Part shown: one piece after another, positions 23,705 through 35,414 of the stretch | Numbering within the stretch: the stretch's first letter is position 1 | How the letters are laid out: each line of letters begins with the position of its first letter | DNA from: Liolophura sinensis | Lineage: Eukaryota > Mollusca > Polyplacophora > Chitonida > Chitonidae | Direction: 5' to 3' | DNA: 64,000 nucleotides | Assembly: GCF_032854445.1 (NCBI RefSeq) | Contig: NC_088300.1 | Coordinates: 60,736,984 to 60,800,983, forward strand | Translations under genes and position numbers: made by a program | The notes under the pieces: generated by a model | What the model saw: the letters and a program-made list of their open reading frames with translations, nothing else | Told to the model about the DNA's origin: nothing | The model's database searches: none

Positions 23705-24534
23705 TCAAGCCTGAAACATGAAATGCCTTAAAGAATGCCTTAATAGATACCGGTTTTATATCCACAAGATGATTGGTCAGTAGATATGGTAGAAATCTGT
23801 TCTCTCCTGTTTACAGTCAGAGAAGAGCCAAGCGAGTGTTTCCTATACATAAATATGTTCATATTTCATGAGATACTTTAACCTAAATGCAACAAAAAAC
23901 AAACCAAAAAAAAAAAACACTAAATGAAGTGTATATCAGATGGAAAGACCACTAAAACTATCCCAAAAAATAGTTTGATTTATCTCTTTTTTAGAATTTT
24001 TTCAACCGATTAAAATGGTTAATAAACTATCTGATTCCACTGTGGTGCAGAGAGTATCAGTTATGCCATAATCAGACTTTTCCTAGAAATAGCTTGTGTC
24101 AAGTAATCACAACTCAAATGGTATACGCATTTTTCATAGTGCAATCTAGCAATCTATATAAGTTAAGTGGCCAAAAATATGATGTGACATACGTCACTGG
24201 TCCTAAAATTGTGAGAAAAGGCCACCATAGAACCCAAACTTTCAAATCCTAAAAAATAAATCTACATAAAAAAACTATTTTTATGAACAGGGTTTAACGG
24301 TCTTTCATATGACATACTAGTACTTCGCCTTAGTGTTTTCTTTGCCTTTAAATGTACAAATTTTATGCTAATCATGTAATACATGCATTTGTAAATGATG
24401 GAGTGATAGTGTACATGTACTTAGTTGAATAAATCAATCATTCATCTAAAATAACAAATGATTATATATCACGTTAATTTATATATCACCTGAGTGCGCG
24501 TGCCAAAGAACTGTCTATGTTTGGTAATTGGGGT
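23705..24534. other. No gene recognised
   Basis: Unique AT-rich DNA. TACATGTA occurs at about 24414. Nothing else is visible. Confidence 0.5.
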
Positions 24535-24650
24535 GAAACTCCTAGATTTTACGACAGCTAATCAGTATCAACGAGGCCACAGGTTCAAATCCAGCTCTCA
24601 CTGGTTCAGCTGCGGCTTTAGGTCAGTAGGTTTGTTAGTTTAATTTAATT
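24535..24650 (+). mobile_element. SINE-D fragment with intact B box
   Basis: A good pol III B box (GGTTCAAATCC) sits in GAGGCCACAGGTTCAAATCC, followed by TCACTGGTTCAGCTGCGG and GGTCAGTAGGTTTGTTAG. The A-box side is degenerate. Same family as the 18.43 kb copy. Confidence 0.6.
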
Positions 24651-24892
24651 CTTTATTTATTTTATTGAGGATGACCCACAGCCAATGGCCATGAGGGGAT
24701 CTCCTCTTAAAGAGGTGAAGTTACCTTGTAAAGAGCTGTAGTTTCATACTTTGAATTCCTCTCTCCCCAAATACCTGACAGCCGTGTAAGAGGTGAAAAA
24801 TTACAGAATATAGGGTAAAACATTAATCAAAAAGATGTATCAAATATGTCATCATTCAACAAATTAAAAGCAATATGGCACTTTATTTTCAG

Positions 24893-24940
24893 GATTTCCC
24901 ACAAAAGATTCACTGACGTCATCAACTGCAAGAACAGTAG
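24893..24940 (+). CDS. Possible 48-nt cassette microexon
   Basis: A T-rich acceptor (CTTTATTTTCAG, AG at 24891-24892) and a perfect-consensus donor (TAG|GTAAGT, GT at 24941) enclose exactly 48 nt. Two frames are open. One reads FPTKDSLTSSTARTV, a Ser/Thr-rich linker-like peptide; the other reads ISHKRFTDVINCKNS. The multiple-of-three length would let it be skipped without shifting frame. This is the best pair of splice signals I found in the window, but the 8-mer AGGTAAGT alone is expected about once per strand by chance, and no protein family is recognisable in so short a peptide. Confidence 0.25.
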
Positions 24941-25289
24941 GTAAGTTTTCATTCCTTACCAACTAATTTTCATATAACAAAAAGCTGATGATGTAAAAAT
25001 GATATTACTCAACAACACCTACCAAATCTTACAGCCCTTACATAGATGACACATGTCTGAGGACTGTAAATGGAATAGCTGAATTTGTACAGTTTGCTCT
25101 CCTGTAAAACCAATTAATCAGGGGAGACAACTACAAGTACTTTTCCAAGTCATTCAGAAGGTGTCATGGACCACAGAGACATAAACCAATATGGCTGGCT
25201 ATTCACCCAAAATCAAAGACCAAGTTATATGTTAATACACAAAGATTTTACAGATAGGTTGAATTTCCATGCATCCCAAACTTGTAACA

Positions 25290-25382
25290 CTAAATATTAC
25301 AATTCTTGTAACACATAACAGCTACACTTCTTGTAACACATAACAGCTACACTTCTTGTAATACATAACAGCTACACTTCTG
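25290..25382. repeat. 25-bp tandem repeat, about 3.5 copies
   Basis: Units of TTCTTGTAACACATAACAG plus CTACAC. The first partial unit is diverged (AACACTAAATATTACAA); the last three are nearly identical. Confidence 0.92.
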
Positions 25383-25423
25383 TTCCAGATGTATACAAAT
25401 TTTGAGATTCAGAACACATCATA

Positions 25424-25487
25424 TTCAGGCAAATGCTTTCCATATTTGCCTGAATATTCACGCAAATATGAAAAGCATTTGCCTGAA
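25424..25487. repeat. Hairpin: 26-bp stem, 12-nt loop
   Basis: Left arm 25424-25449 and right arm 25462-25487 are reverse complements over 26 bp with one mismatch (CTTTCCAT against ATGAAAAG). The loop, 25450-25461, is CTGAATATTCAC. Stem length is close to that of small-RNA precursors or of a miniature inverted-repeat element. No flanking TA or TTAA duplication is obvious. Function unknown. Confidence 0.9.
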
Positions 25488-26456
25488 AAATCATTAAATC
25501 ATTAACGTTCCGCGGAATTGAATATCACTACTAGGTTTTTAAAATCACTACAATCAAGGCACCGATTTTACCAAAGACAAAAATTGTGTCAATATGATTT
25601 ACAGTGAAAAAATTAGATCCTGGTCAGTCAATTTGCTTGCAGCTTACATTCAGTCTGAACGCTGAAGGCCATTCATGCTAAAAAAATCAGTTAATGCACA
25701 AATTCATGCAAGAGTATTTACTAGGTATAATGTGACTGAAATACATGTCCGTATAAAGCAGTGTCATCCATGCTTTACTAATCTAAACATGGCACTGGCT
25801 AAATTCTGGTGATTTTGATTTATTATATTTTCATTTGTTTGTTGCTTTATGTCCTACTCAAAGTAAATTGTTTTCAATTTCAACTCTAAACTCAATCAAA
25901 TATAGACTGACACTTTAAAATTCAGCTAAATTAACACAAAAGTCAGATAAAATTTGAGGATACACTGTATACCTTATGGTATATGCTAATAAACTTGAAA
26001 TAATGGGTGCGGTCAAATAATTTAAGTAAAATTTAAATAAGGTCTATACGCAGTCAGCCAAGATACCCTAATTCTTCTAAAATTTGGGACAGATAGTACT
26101 GTTGAAATTAAGTGTAAATGTAAAATATTACATTTCTTTACCTCCATTTTGGAGAAGTAAACATATGAGTATGTTGTTTAACCATGTGCAAAAAAGTACA
26201 CTCAATATTCCTGCTACAATTACGTACACAGTGGCTAAAATGAGCACACCAGGTGTCCCCATAATTAAAATAGATAGGGTAGGTTTGATGCTATATTGAG
26301 CATCACAAGGTACAATACTCGGGAGCAAAGCATCCACATTGGTGAACTGTGAATCTGAAAAGTGCACACAGCAATGCATTAATTGTCTTATCAATATTAT
26401 AACTAACGTCACAGCATAGACAAGGATAGGGACAACAGATGAACGTGCAAATAATT
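25488..26456. other. No gene recognised
   Basis: Unique AT-rich DNA. A possible SINE-A tail relic lies at about 25825-25865 (TTTGTTTGTTGCTTTATG, TCCTACTCAAAG), too decayed to claim. Opposed open frames at 26084-26412 (71 and 94 codons) show no motif. Confidence 0.45.
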
Positions 26457-26510
26457 TATTGATTTGATTGACATTTTACACAATAAATCAAGAATATGAC
26501 ATATAACAAT
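26457..26510 (-). mobile_element. SINE-A tail relic
   Basis: TTATTGATTTGATTGACA, TTTTACACAATAAATCAAG and AATATGACATATAAC follow the order of the SINE-A tail and AATATTTCACTTATA block. The body is missing. Confidence 0.55.
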
Positions 26511-26690
26511 GAAGTAAATTAGTCGAAACTTGATACATCATGTCCGACACATAATATCTAACGTACGTCACTATTTCAGGAGGGTGTATAAAAGGAATGC
26601 CTGACAATAAGCAAAACCAGCATGTACTGGATACAGGCATATATGTATATAGGCAGTACATGTAGGTGGTCCTGCTACTTGAACAACACT

Positions 26691-26746
26691 AATGTAACTT
26701 ATGAACACCCATGTAACTTATGAACACCAATGTAACTTATGAACAC
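26691..26746. repeat. 19-bp tandem repeat, 3 copies
   Basis: ATGTAACTTATGAACACC repeated with a one-base spacer at 26692, 26711 and 26730. Confidence 0.93.
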
Positions 26747-27913
26747 AACTAAAAAGGAATTATTATGACTAAATGAGCATATGGTATTGTAATGCTAACA
26801 TTTAAGAATTCCAGAAAACCATGTAAATATGCCATGGATGAATTAAAGACAATACACAATATTAATAAATGTACTTTTTCAACTAGAATACAGATTTTGT
26901 TAAATGCACTCTGTGATAAAAAGATTCCATTGATTACTGGATTATTTTTTTTTCCTTCTTGTTTTCCTTTCCTCATTGAAAAAGAGTATAAACTACTTCA
27001 GATCCATTAAACTGCATTGCTTTTATATGCTGTCTCCAGAGAGTTGAGTTTTTCTTCATACAGTAGACAGTTCACAGCATGTAGACCCGAGCCCTTCATC
27101 AGTACCCTCCCATGAGAACTATTTCACTGTGTTGACATTGACAATTGTCATAACTGTATCTGTGGCTCAGATAGCAAAGTAACAGTCCATAGCAACCTAA
27201 TAATGTAGGATCTGTTTTTTTTTGTATAAATAGTTTTTTTTTATTAAATTTTTTTAAGACCCACAGAAAAAACTTGCTATACTATCAATGACAGTTCTTT
27301 GTGGATCAACTAGTTGGTCTGTAGGTAATAAGAAAATATTATGATACCATTATTGTTGGATTAGCCGTTACCAACTTATAAGATTGTTTGCCTCTATTCC
27401 TGTTCACAAAAACTTATGTGACTTCATGAGAATGTAGGCTACAAGCTAAGTGCTTAAAAACAAACTGAATATTTGTTTTCAGATCACATTTTCTGTGGCC
27501 TACTTCATTTGAAAACATGATTTTTACAGTTCCAGAAAAACAACACCACGAAATAGGAATGTGATAAACATCCACCATGTGTTTTTCTTCTTTCTGATTT
27601 GCATGATTTGCCTGTTATATCGAATAAGGATCCAAAGTCATCTTAAACCAGATAAGGATACTTGAACGACTGATCAGTCTCAGTATTTTTCCATTGACTA
27701 TATAGCCTTTAACAGGAAATTACGGACACCTATTTTTCTTCGGCAGCTCAGTTTAGTTCAAATCAAATTCTCCACTTGTGAGATTAACTGCTGATAAAGT
27801 TAACATAAGGGCATCTTGACCTTGTGAAACTCGAGCAACAACAACAAAAAAAAAAAAGAGGAGGAAATCTCCTCCCGAAAATTTTAAAATTGGAAATAAA
27901 TATACTCAACTTT
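26747..27913. other. No gene recognised
   Basis: Unique AT-rich DNA. Opposed short open frames at 26749-27010 have no domain features. I see nothing else. Confidence 0.5.
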
Positions 27914-28008
27914 GTATTTATTTATTTATTTGATTGGAACTTACACCATACTCAAGACTATTTCAGGACGGGGGTCAACATTATGGTGGAAGGAAATCCT
28001 TGTAAGAT
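27914..28008 (-). mobile_element. SINE-A, 5'-truncated
   Basis: Tail TATTTATTTATTTATTTGAT, then ACTCAAGACTATTTCAGGAC and GGTCAACATTATGGTGGAAG. It ends soon after the core, so only the 3' third is kept. Confidence 0.85.
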
Positions 28009-28794
28009 TTGTAACCACAAAAGGCGAAACTTTTATACCTAAAGTGCAAGATAATCCATCAAAAATATCCGAATTTCAAGCTAATGAAGTAAATCTTGGC
28101 CAAGTAAGCAACAATGTTTAAGCTACACATGTATGTGTAGGCCACAAGCAGGACAAGGGTTGTAATCTTACAGCAAAGGATGCAAGTGCCCCCTGCAGTC
28201 AAACGCCTTTTATATCGGGTTCCAAGTCACCCCTAAACATGATAAGAGAGTGTCTGACAACAGGATGCCTACCCTGCTAGCAGTCATCATTAGACCGTCC
28301 CGTAACACTGTTTATAACACCAATTCCAACATTAGATACTGACAAATGTCAAAAGGATAGGGCATCCCACCTACAATCAGTGTGCAAATGTATTTATAGA
28401 TAATCTGTTGCAAGGCTTTTTCATGTTAAAGAAAAGAGGGAAAGTCATTTCACTTAGGTTATCGCCTTGAGAAGACATCTTTGCGCTTTTTCTGTCACTA
28501 CATGAATCACACCCGACATTTCTGTTCGGTCTGGCACTACAAATACAGGTAAGCAAGATGACCATGGGGTGTTATCTCTTTCTCTCATCAGTGCAGAGTT
28601 TCAAACGAACACCATTTTATTCTTCTAGATAAATGTAGATTGTTTTACAATTAGAGCAATTAAAAAAGAATGAAACATTAATGTATTAACAAGTGAACAT
28701 TTAGAGCTGAAAATGAGCTACCAATTTTTTTTCTTTAAAATGACCACCTCTTGACTCTCACTCATCTTATGAAAGCGACATTTAGAAGTATGTT
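28009..28794. other. No gene recognised
   Basis: A 62-codon minus-strand open frame (28377-28565) follows a pyrimidine-rich acceptor-like site (CTTACCTGTATTTGTAG). On the plus strand the same place has a CAG|GTAAGC donor. Signals on both strands conflict, and I do not call an exon. Confidence 0.4.
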
Positions 28795-28860
28795 ATTTGA
28801 TTGATTTATTCATCTGACTGGTGTTGAAGGCCATACCTACAGAACTTCAGGATGTAAGTA
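28795..28860 (-). mobile_element. SINE-A tail relic
   Basis: TTGATTGATTTATTCATCTG, ACTGGTGTTGAAGGCCATAC then CTACAGAACTTCAG match the tail and the GCCATACTCAAG block weakly. The body is lost. Confidence 0.4.
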
Positions 28861-29188
28861 CTTGTGTTCAACATCAATCAAATAAAATAAATTCTTTGGC
28901 AGAATCTTTCACTCATGTGATATGGCAGTCAGGTTTATGTGTGGAGAAAGTGAAGCGATTGGCCAGAGTAAATCATCCAATCCATCGAATGCTGGATTCA
29001 TTGGTTGGAGGCCTGACAGTCGCAGCGCGTCAGTGCCTTTAAATCGTCTGAAGCCAGTGAGACCGGTCCCTTTTACAAATATCCCATATTCTAGACTCGC
29101 TACAACAGTATTACCAACATACCTATTACAATTACCATTATTAATTCCCTTCACTTGTCCTGACTAGGTCCTATGTGAAGCTATTCAT

Positions 29189-29190
29189 AT

Positions 29191-29236
<46 letters not shown>

Positions 29237-29246
29237 GTGTATATAA
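29189..29246. repeat. (TA)n microsatellite with TG interruptions
   Basis: ATATGTATGTGTGTATAT at the left edge, then long TA alternation broken by two GTATAT/GTGTAT units. Confidence 0.95.
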
Positions 29247-29350
29247 GTAAGGAGCCATAGAAGGAGAGCAAATCCCTCACCTGCACAGCAGATCCAAACC
29301 CATCATCCCTTGTTCTGTCAGGCCAAGAACTTGTGCTCTAATCAATAGTA
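29247..29350 (-). mobile_element. Possible tRNA-derived SINE fragment
   Basis: On the minus strand, TTGATTAGAGCACAAG resembles an A-box region and GGGTTTGGATCTGC a B box about 40 bases later, followed by CAGGTGAGGGATTTGC. It directly adjoins the TA microsatellite, which could be its tail. No second copy was seen in the window, so the call is tentative. Confidence 0.35.
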
Positions 29351-30115
29351 AATTTTGAAGCTTTCAGATGCACTGGCTAAAGGATATCCTTCTATGAATG
29401 ATGCTTTACAGCAATGCCTCTAACATCATTCCAGTGTACTCCGCATGAACTCATTTTCTTTGTCTTTTGTCTCTCATAAAACACTATTCCTTGTTTAGTC
29501 CCTAAATACTGTATTACCCACTGCTATGCAAAAAAGTTTCATCATGAAATGAGCTAATTTCAAAGGTGTCAAGTATCTGTTTCTTCATAATAAATCAAAC
29601 TAGCCGATTTTTCCCTTTCATAGTTAGAGATTATAAAATCTGTGCCTGACACCACTGGAGCGGATATCATCAGCAGAAACAAGACAAGGTCTCATAAAAC
29701 AATTTCTGGTTTTATCCCTGATGAAAGTGTTATTCAGAACCCCAACTAGCACACAATAAAGCTTCATAAAATTATCACTTTTTCGAGATCCTGCCAGTTT
29801 CTTTCTGACACATACCATGCATTTTCACATGTTTATAATTCACATGTACCCTGATGAGTACACATGTAATTAAAATTTATTCTCCTTTATAGGCCAATGA
29901 ACAGAGCTAGATATTTTTTATGAACTGGCCTTATTTACATTAAAGGAAGTTTTAATGGAAGTCACTAAGATGTGATATTTATTGTTTATGACTGTTGTGA
30001 GGTGACAAATCCAGTGTACAATTTCACTTAGTGTGAATTAATTTAATAAAAAACTGATTTTTGTACATTGGTGCAACTGTTGTATGCCAATATGTAATTT
30101 ATTCTTGTCAAATAT
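29351..30115. other. No gene recognised
   Basis: Unique AT-rich DNA with one 64-codon minus-strand frame (29624-29818) lacking motifs. Confidence 0.5.
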
Positions 30116-30262
30116 TAATTTATTCGACTAGTGTTTTATGCCGTATTGTACATAACGACTTTTCATTTATATGACGGTAACCAACATTATGGTGGGAGGA
30201 AACCAGGCAGAGCCAGGGGAAACCCAAGGCCATCCACAGGTTGCTGGAGGATCTTACCAATT
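30116..30262 (-). mobile_element. SINE-A, 5'-truncated
   Basis: Tail ATTAATTTATTCGACTAGTG and TTTTATGCCGTATTG; body ATATGACGGTAACCAACATT, ATGGTGGGAGGAAACCAGG and GGCCATCCACAGGTTGCTGG. Truncated before the B-box side. Confidence 0.88.
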
Positions 30263-32757
30263 TCTCATCAAATATGGTAAAATTATGAAAATGAACAGAG
30301 AAAACAATATAGTTCTAGACATTTATCAGGTCTGTCATGGATTTAATTGTGTGCATGTTCATGTATTTACTTACTTTAATATCAATCCTTTCACTGCCCA
30401 AATTACCCCACTTTGATGAATTGGGTTCCCCAAAACTGACTGAAAGCAATGCAGGCCCAAACTAATATTCACACCTTAACTGTTCTTGTGTAATGCAAGT
30501 GTGCTATATATAATCAACTCATCAATAAAATTCAACCTTCAGTACCAAATCTAGACAAAAAATAACTTAATTGACCATAACTTGCCCATTTTCCTTACTC
30601 TGAGAGGTATGTTGATTTTAGAAAGGTGTTTGAGGTTTTCCTGGAACATGGGTCTCTACTGAAAAATTGTAAGTTTCAGTACCAAAAATACTTTCTGACA
30701 TTTATTTGCCTCTAAAAATACACTTTTGTGGACGAAATTTGAGGTCATTTAAGGTCAATACAAATACCTGTAGTGCAGTAACAGAAAAGTTCAAAAGACT
30801 TAAGTAGTCAACCAAAGTAACATCTGACATCTATGCATGTATCAAGAAATGCTGTTCCACCAATTTACCTATATATATTAAAACAAAAATTAAAACTCCA
30901 AAATATTATAGGAGTTCAAACCCAGATTAGCAGACAACATCACCACATCCTTTAATACATAAGCACACTCTATCTACTAGAAATTATCCAGAATGCAATA
31001 TTTTACTATTGTGATACTTATAAAATGGTAGCTATGGCATGTAAAACCTGATGATGACATGAAGGTCAGACACAGTGGCCAAATCTAATCAGGACCATGG
31101 GTGCCACACACAGTCATAATTACATTTCGGTACAGTTTCACATTCATTGACCAAAATGCTTGTGATATATTCTGCTTGTGTGATTAGTTGGCCTTGGTAC
31201 AGTCTTGCCAGGCAGAAATTATTTTGGAAACCAGATGAGATCTAGCTATGTATGGATATATACATGTTTATTCCTGAAAACATCATACATGTATAGGTTT
31301 ATATAGGTGTCAAAATTAGCTACATCTTTTAAACTATACAGTACTGCCTGATACTGTCATACATCACCATGAACACAAAGATTTAACAATGGATATCTCG
31401 TGAGTATTATTAGCAGTAGGGGAGATAACTCCCATAGGACATTCTTTACAGATTTAGGTATTTTTGTGATTTTTTTAATTTTTTAGTTTTTTCATTGTTA
31501 GTTCTTTTTATTTTTCATTTAGCTCTGGACTTAAAACAAAAAAAGGGGATTTATCTGTAATTGTAACTGTCAAAAATAAATGGTTACATTTACCAAATGT
31601 CACCACAGATACAGCAGTATATGTAAACTATCAAACTGAGTGTACTCATACTGCACTCAGTTTTTGCTTATTGCTGAACAATTAACTCAACATTCAGATA
31701 CATGTATAGATACATCAAGTTCAAGTTATATGTGATAAGGTTAAGTGCATAAGATGCATCAATGTTATAACTGCATACCTTATAATCATAGAATACATAC
31801 AGAGGCATGTACTGGCTCTTATTATGAACTTTCATGCAACTACACCATGTATAAGCCTGGGCAATTCTGTTCTAGTTTTTGTCGCCTACATGTGAGTAAG
31901 GATACAATAATAATACAGGTATTTAACCTTAGCATTCTACCTGTTACCCCAGGGCTTACTGGCATCATTAGGGTAGGGACGGGAGAATTGGTGTAATTGT
32001 CCTGGTGCTACCTGTTCGTTTATTGGTCGTCTCTGAAATGTTCATTATGAGCCTGGCCGGCTACGCAACATCCTTCAGTATCATTACGAATGGAAATGTA
32101 AGGCAACCCTCGCCACTGAACCATCTAATTTGCTTTGGTGTTTACAAGCTCATGTCAGGAAGTGAACAACCGCTGAGCCCACCTACGGAGGAGAGATCAT
32201 CCAGTAAAACATGACACCTTGTTTGGGTTGGCTGCCTCAACTCTGAATTACGTAGGCCTGCTCACATGGGATACTTACATGTTTACTCAAACTGACTTCC
32301 GTGTTTAGATGGCGCCGATCACTGATGTTTAAACATGTATATACAAGTACATGCAGATCTAAAAGAACCACAGCAACAGATGCCTACCTATATAGTTTTA
32401 TCTCCAATATGTCAATGTACCAAGATGTACATGTAAGTTTGGGTTGTACTCATTGGCTAATGCAGACATACAGCATATCATGAATACATACAATACGTGT
32501 TTTGTATGGCCAGCTGTTCGCATTAAAACACAGATATTCCTAATTCCTGCTTCTAATACACATATGTGAATGGACTGATTATATCACCTTATCAAACACC
32601 CCTTGGTCATAGAGTGAGTGAATGGATATGCATGTACACTAAGTTGGATGTCAGTCAATAATACAACTACTTCCTGACAGTCACAAAGGATTAAAAGAAT
32701 ACGAGGATTAAACAGTATGAGTTGATTAATGGACAGCCACATGTAAAAAACATATCA
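30263..32757. other. No gene recognised; GC rises at 31.9-32.3 kb
   Basis: AT-rich and unique, except that 31900-32320 is less AT-rich and carries a 69-codon frame (32005-32214, +), ending SSSKT, and an ATG in a favourable context at 32309 (TAGATGGCGCC) followed by a stop after seven codons. I saw no conserved domain. This could be a decayed or noncoding exon. Confidence 0.4.
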
Positions 32758-32796
32758 TGACCTTGAAAACATAGCCTTAGGTCAAGGTCAAGGTCA
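32758..32796 (+). promoter_or_regulatory. Cluster of four nuclear-receptor-like half-sites
   Basis: Three AGGTCA hexamers lie head to tail with no spacer at 32779-32784, 32785-32790 and 32791-32796. A TGACCTTGA (reverse of TCAAGGTCA) lies at 32758-32766. TCAAGGTCA is the known extended half-site for monomeric receptors of the FTZ-F1/SF-1 and ERR types. Binding here is inference from motif only. Confidence 0.4.
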
Positions 32797-34095
32797 CAGG
32801 TAAATTGGGTGGGGGGTCCTTTTAGCTATATAGCTTGTAGTTTAAGTATAGTAAATGTATGGCTAGATTAAGAAAGAGTTGAAACTAGGCCAAGCTTCTA
32901 AAAATGAGGGTTTTCCACATTGTCTTGGGGAAGATGTGGAACTTTATGTATGAGCGCATGATGCCGTCCATTACAGTAACGTCTACAATTTTCCAAGGGT
33001 TAAAAACATTTTGGCTTATCACGCAAATGGAGTACACATCTTCTGCATTGTTCAGTGCAAACAAAATATACATTTCTTAAATAGTGAAAATTCTTTAAGT
33101 AGTGGAAATCTCACTATGATATCGCTGCATAATACTGAGTAAAGCCATAATTATTCATTAACCAGACTAAAGCAGAAAAATGGCAGATTGAGAAAAATGA
33201 AAAAAAAAAAGAACAGGCCAGCATTGATTATCAACTGCAAGAATGATTATTATATTGCCAATGGCACTGATGCGTTTTATTTGCAGCAACGAACAAAGTG
33301 GTCATGCATAAAGTGGTCATGACATATTTGAATAAAAGATCAAAAATTCAGCAAACTAAGAATTAAAGCAAGATTGCAGCTTTGGAGCTTACCCTTTTTT
33401 TTTCTTTAATTCATATACATATGTACATACCTAAAAGTCAAAAGATACACAAATTTTAGCGAAAAGCAAAAATATTTTATTCTACGATATCTAATAGTGC
33501 ATTGATTAAATGTACAAGGTTAGAAGTAGATTGATTTATGCTGCTCAAAGTATCAATTACATAGCTGAGATTTTCATGTTCGATTTTCACGGGTCCTTTT
33601 TTTAATAAACCTTACGGCAAAAAAAAAAGCAACAAAAAAAACCCCAGAAAATCCGCTTACATTATTGGCACATTTCTCCAGATTGGTTACAGTTTTTTTA
33701 AGAATGGATTTCAATGCTACAAGTCCGATTTCTTCATAGGTCAAACGCATTACATGAGAATGGCACTCAATAAGATTAAAACAATTTTCATGTCATGACA
33801 TTATGTTTCATGGCATGCTCAGCCAATTAATTAATAGATAATTTTCCTTTTATCCTCTAGCTGCCTCTTCATCAACTCGTTTTAATCAAATTAATCAACA
33901 TCATTTCATCAACATAACTTAAATCAACCACTGTAAAACACTGTATATATGCTTAATTATCTGCTAACATGATGATAAATAGGAGTAAGCCCATGAACAC
34001 ATGCATGAATACTGCTGACAACTTCACAAATGGACAACCACATTGCTGTTCATCAACTTTTGTGTCTTCATAGTTCTATTTTATCATTTCACCAA
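32797..34095. other. No gene recognised
   Basis: Unique AT-rich DNA. Homopolymer A and T runs near 33200, 33395 and 33600-33640. Nothing else is visible. Confidence 0.5.
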
Positions 34096-34322
34096 TGCTC
34101 TTGTCAACACATGCACAGTTCACCAGCTTTCCGGTCATCGTGTTCATCTTTCACATGTCTACACATGAACAATTCACCAGCTTTCCGGTCATCATATTCG
34201 TCTTTCACATGTCTACACATGTACAGTTCACCACATTTATGGTCATCATGTTCGTCTTTCACATGTCTACACATGAACAATTCACCACCTTTCCGGTCAT
34301 CATGTTCATCTTTCACATGTCT
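34096..34322. repeat. 54-bp minisatellite, array 1 (about 4 copies)
   Basis: Units start at CACATG..CACAGTTCACC and contain TTTCACATGTCTACACATG. Two main variants differ at ACCAGCTTTCCGG against ACCACCTTTATGG, and at GCACAG against GAACAA. Since 54 is a multiple of three, several frames on both strands stay open. The predicted 18-residue repeats (plus FHMSTH, minus CRHVKDEHDD) are treated as artefacts. Confidence 0.95.
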
Positions 34323-34540
34323 ATAGTCTATACATATAGGTATCGCCTTGTAACCACAGGAAATATATTTACAGTGAGGATTTCTCCAATAGAGGACGTT
34401 AAAATGACTATTCTATATGTCAATTAAACACACTCATAAAGGAGGTAAAGTGAACTAAGCTCAGGATTCCAATTAGATACAAGTACCCATGTGACAGTCA
34501 CCGGATAAATAGACAAACCTAACATATGGAAATACTGACA
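34323..34540. repeat. Duplicated spacer, copy 1 (about 217 bp)
   Basis: From ATAGTCTATACATATAGG to AACATATGGAAATACTGAC. Repeated at 35039-35254 with about three to four differences (GGACGTT/GGACATT, AATTAGAT/AATTTAAT, and the junction), so the duplication is recent or has been homogenised. Confidence 0.95.
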
Positions 34541-35038
34541 TTTCACATGTCTACACATGCACAGTTCACCACCTTTATGGTCATCATGTTCGTCTTTCAC
34601 ATGTCTACACATGCACAGTTCACCAGCTTTCCGGTCATCATGTTCGTCTTTCACATGTCTACACATGAACAGTTCACCAGCTTTCCGGTCATCATGTTCG
34701 TCTTTCACATGTCTACACATGCACAGTTCACCACCTTTATGGTCATCATGTTCGTCTTTCACATGTCTACACATGCACAGTTCACCAGCTTTCCGGTCAT
34801 CATGTTCGTCTTTCACATGTCTACACATGAACAGTTCACCAGCTTTCCGGTCATCATGTTCGTCTTTCACATGTCTACACATGCACAGTTCACCACCTTT
34901 ATGTTCATCATGTTCATCTTTCACATGTCTACACATGCACAGTTCACCAGCTTTCCGGTCATCATGTTCGTCTTTCACATGTCTACACATGCACAGTTCA
35001 CCACCTTTATGGTCATCCTGTTCGTCTTTCACATGTCT
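34541..35038. repeat. 54-bp minisatellite, array 2 (9 copies, three-unit higher-order pattern)
   Basis: Unit variants follow the order a-b-c-a-b-c-a'-b-a, where a has CACCTTTATGG after GCACAG, b has CAGCTTTCCGG after GCACAG, and c has CAGCTTTCCGG after GAACAG. The higher-order period is thus 162 bp. Open frames of up to 205 codons run on both strands only because the period is divisible by three. Confidence 0.95.
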
Positions 35039-35254
35039 ATAGTCTATACATATAGGTATCGCCTTGTAACCACAGGAAATATATTTACAGTGAGGATTTC
35101 TCCAATAGAGGACATTAAAATGACTATTCTATATGTCAATTAAACACACTCATAAAGGAGGTAAAGTGAACTAAGCTCAGGATTCCAATTTAATACAAGT
35201 ACCCATGTGACAGTCACCGGATAAATAGACAAACCTAACATATGGAAATACTGA
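35039..35254. repeat. Duplicated spacer, copy 2
   Basis: Second copy of the 34323-34540 sequence. Array plus spacer form a module of roughly 0.7 kb in tandem. The unit after this copy reverts to unique, AT-rich DNA (TAATATAATATATATATT). Confidence 0.95.
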
Positions 35255-35414
35255 CGTTCACAATGAATAATATAATATATATATTATATATGACAACTGA
35301 AAAAGATCAATAAAAGTTTCGAGTTCAGAAGTAAGAACAACCTTTTGGAGGTACATCTTAAATAAAGTAGCTGACAAAAGTCATTACACACTTATGAATG
35401 AACAGCAGCCATTG

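Noticed and set aside
28377-28565. Exon on either strand
   Set aside because: Splice-like signals on the two strands contradict each other and neither peptide is recognisable.
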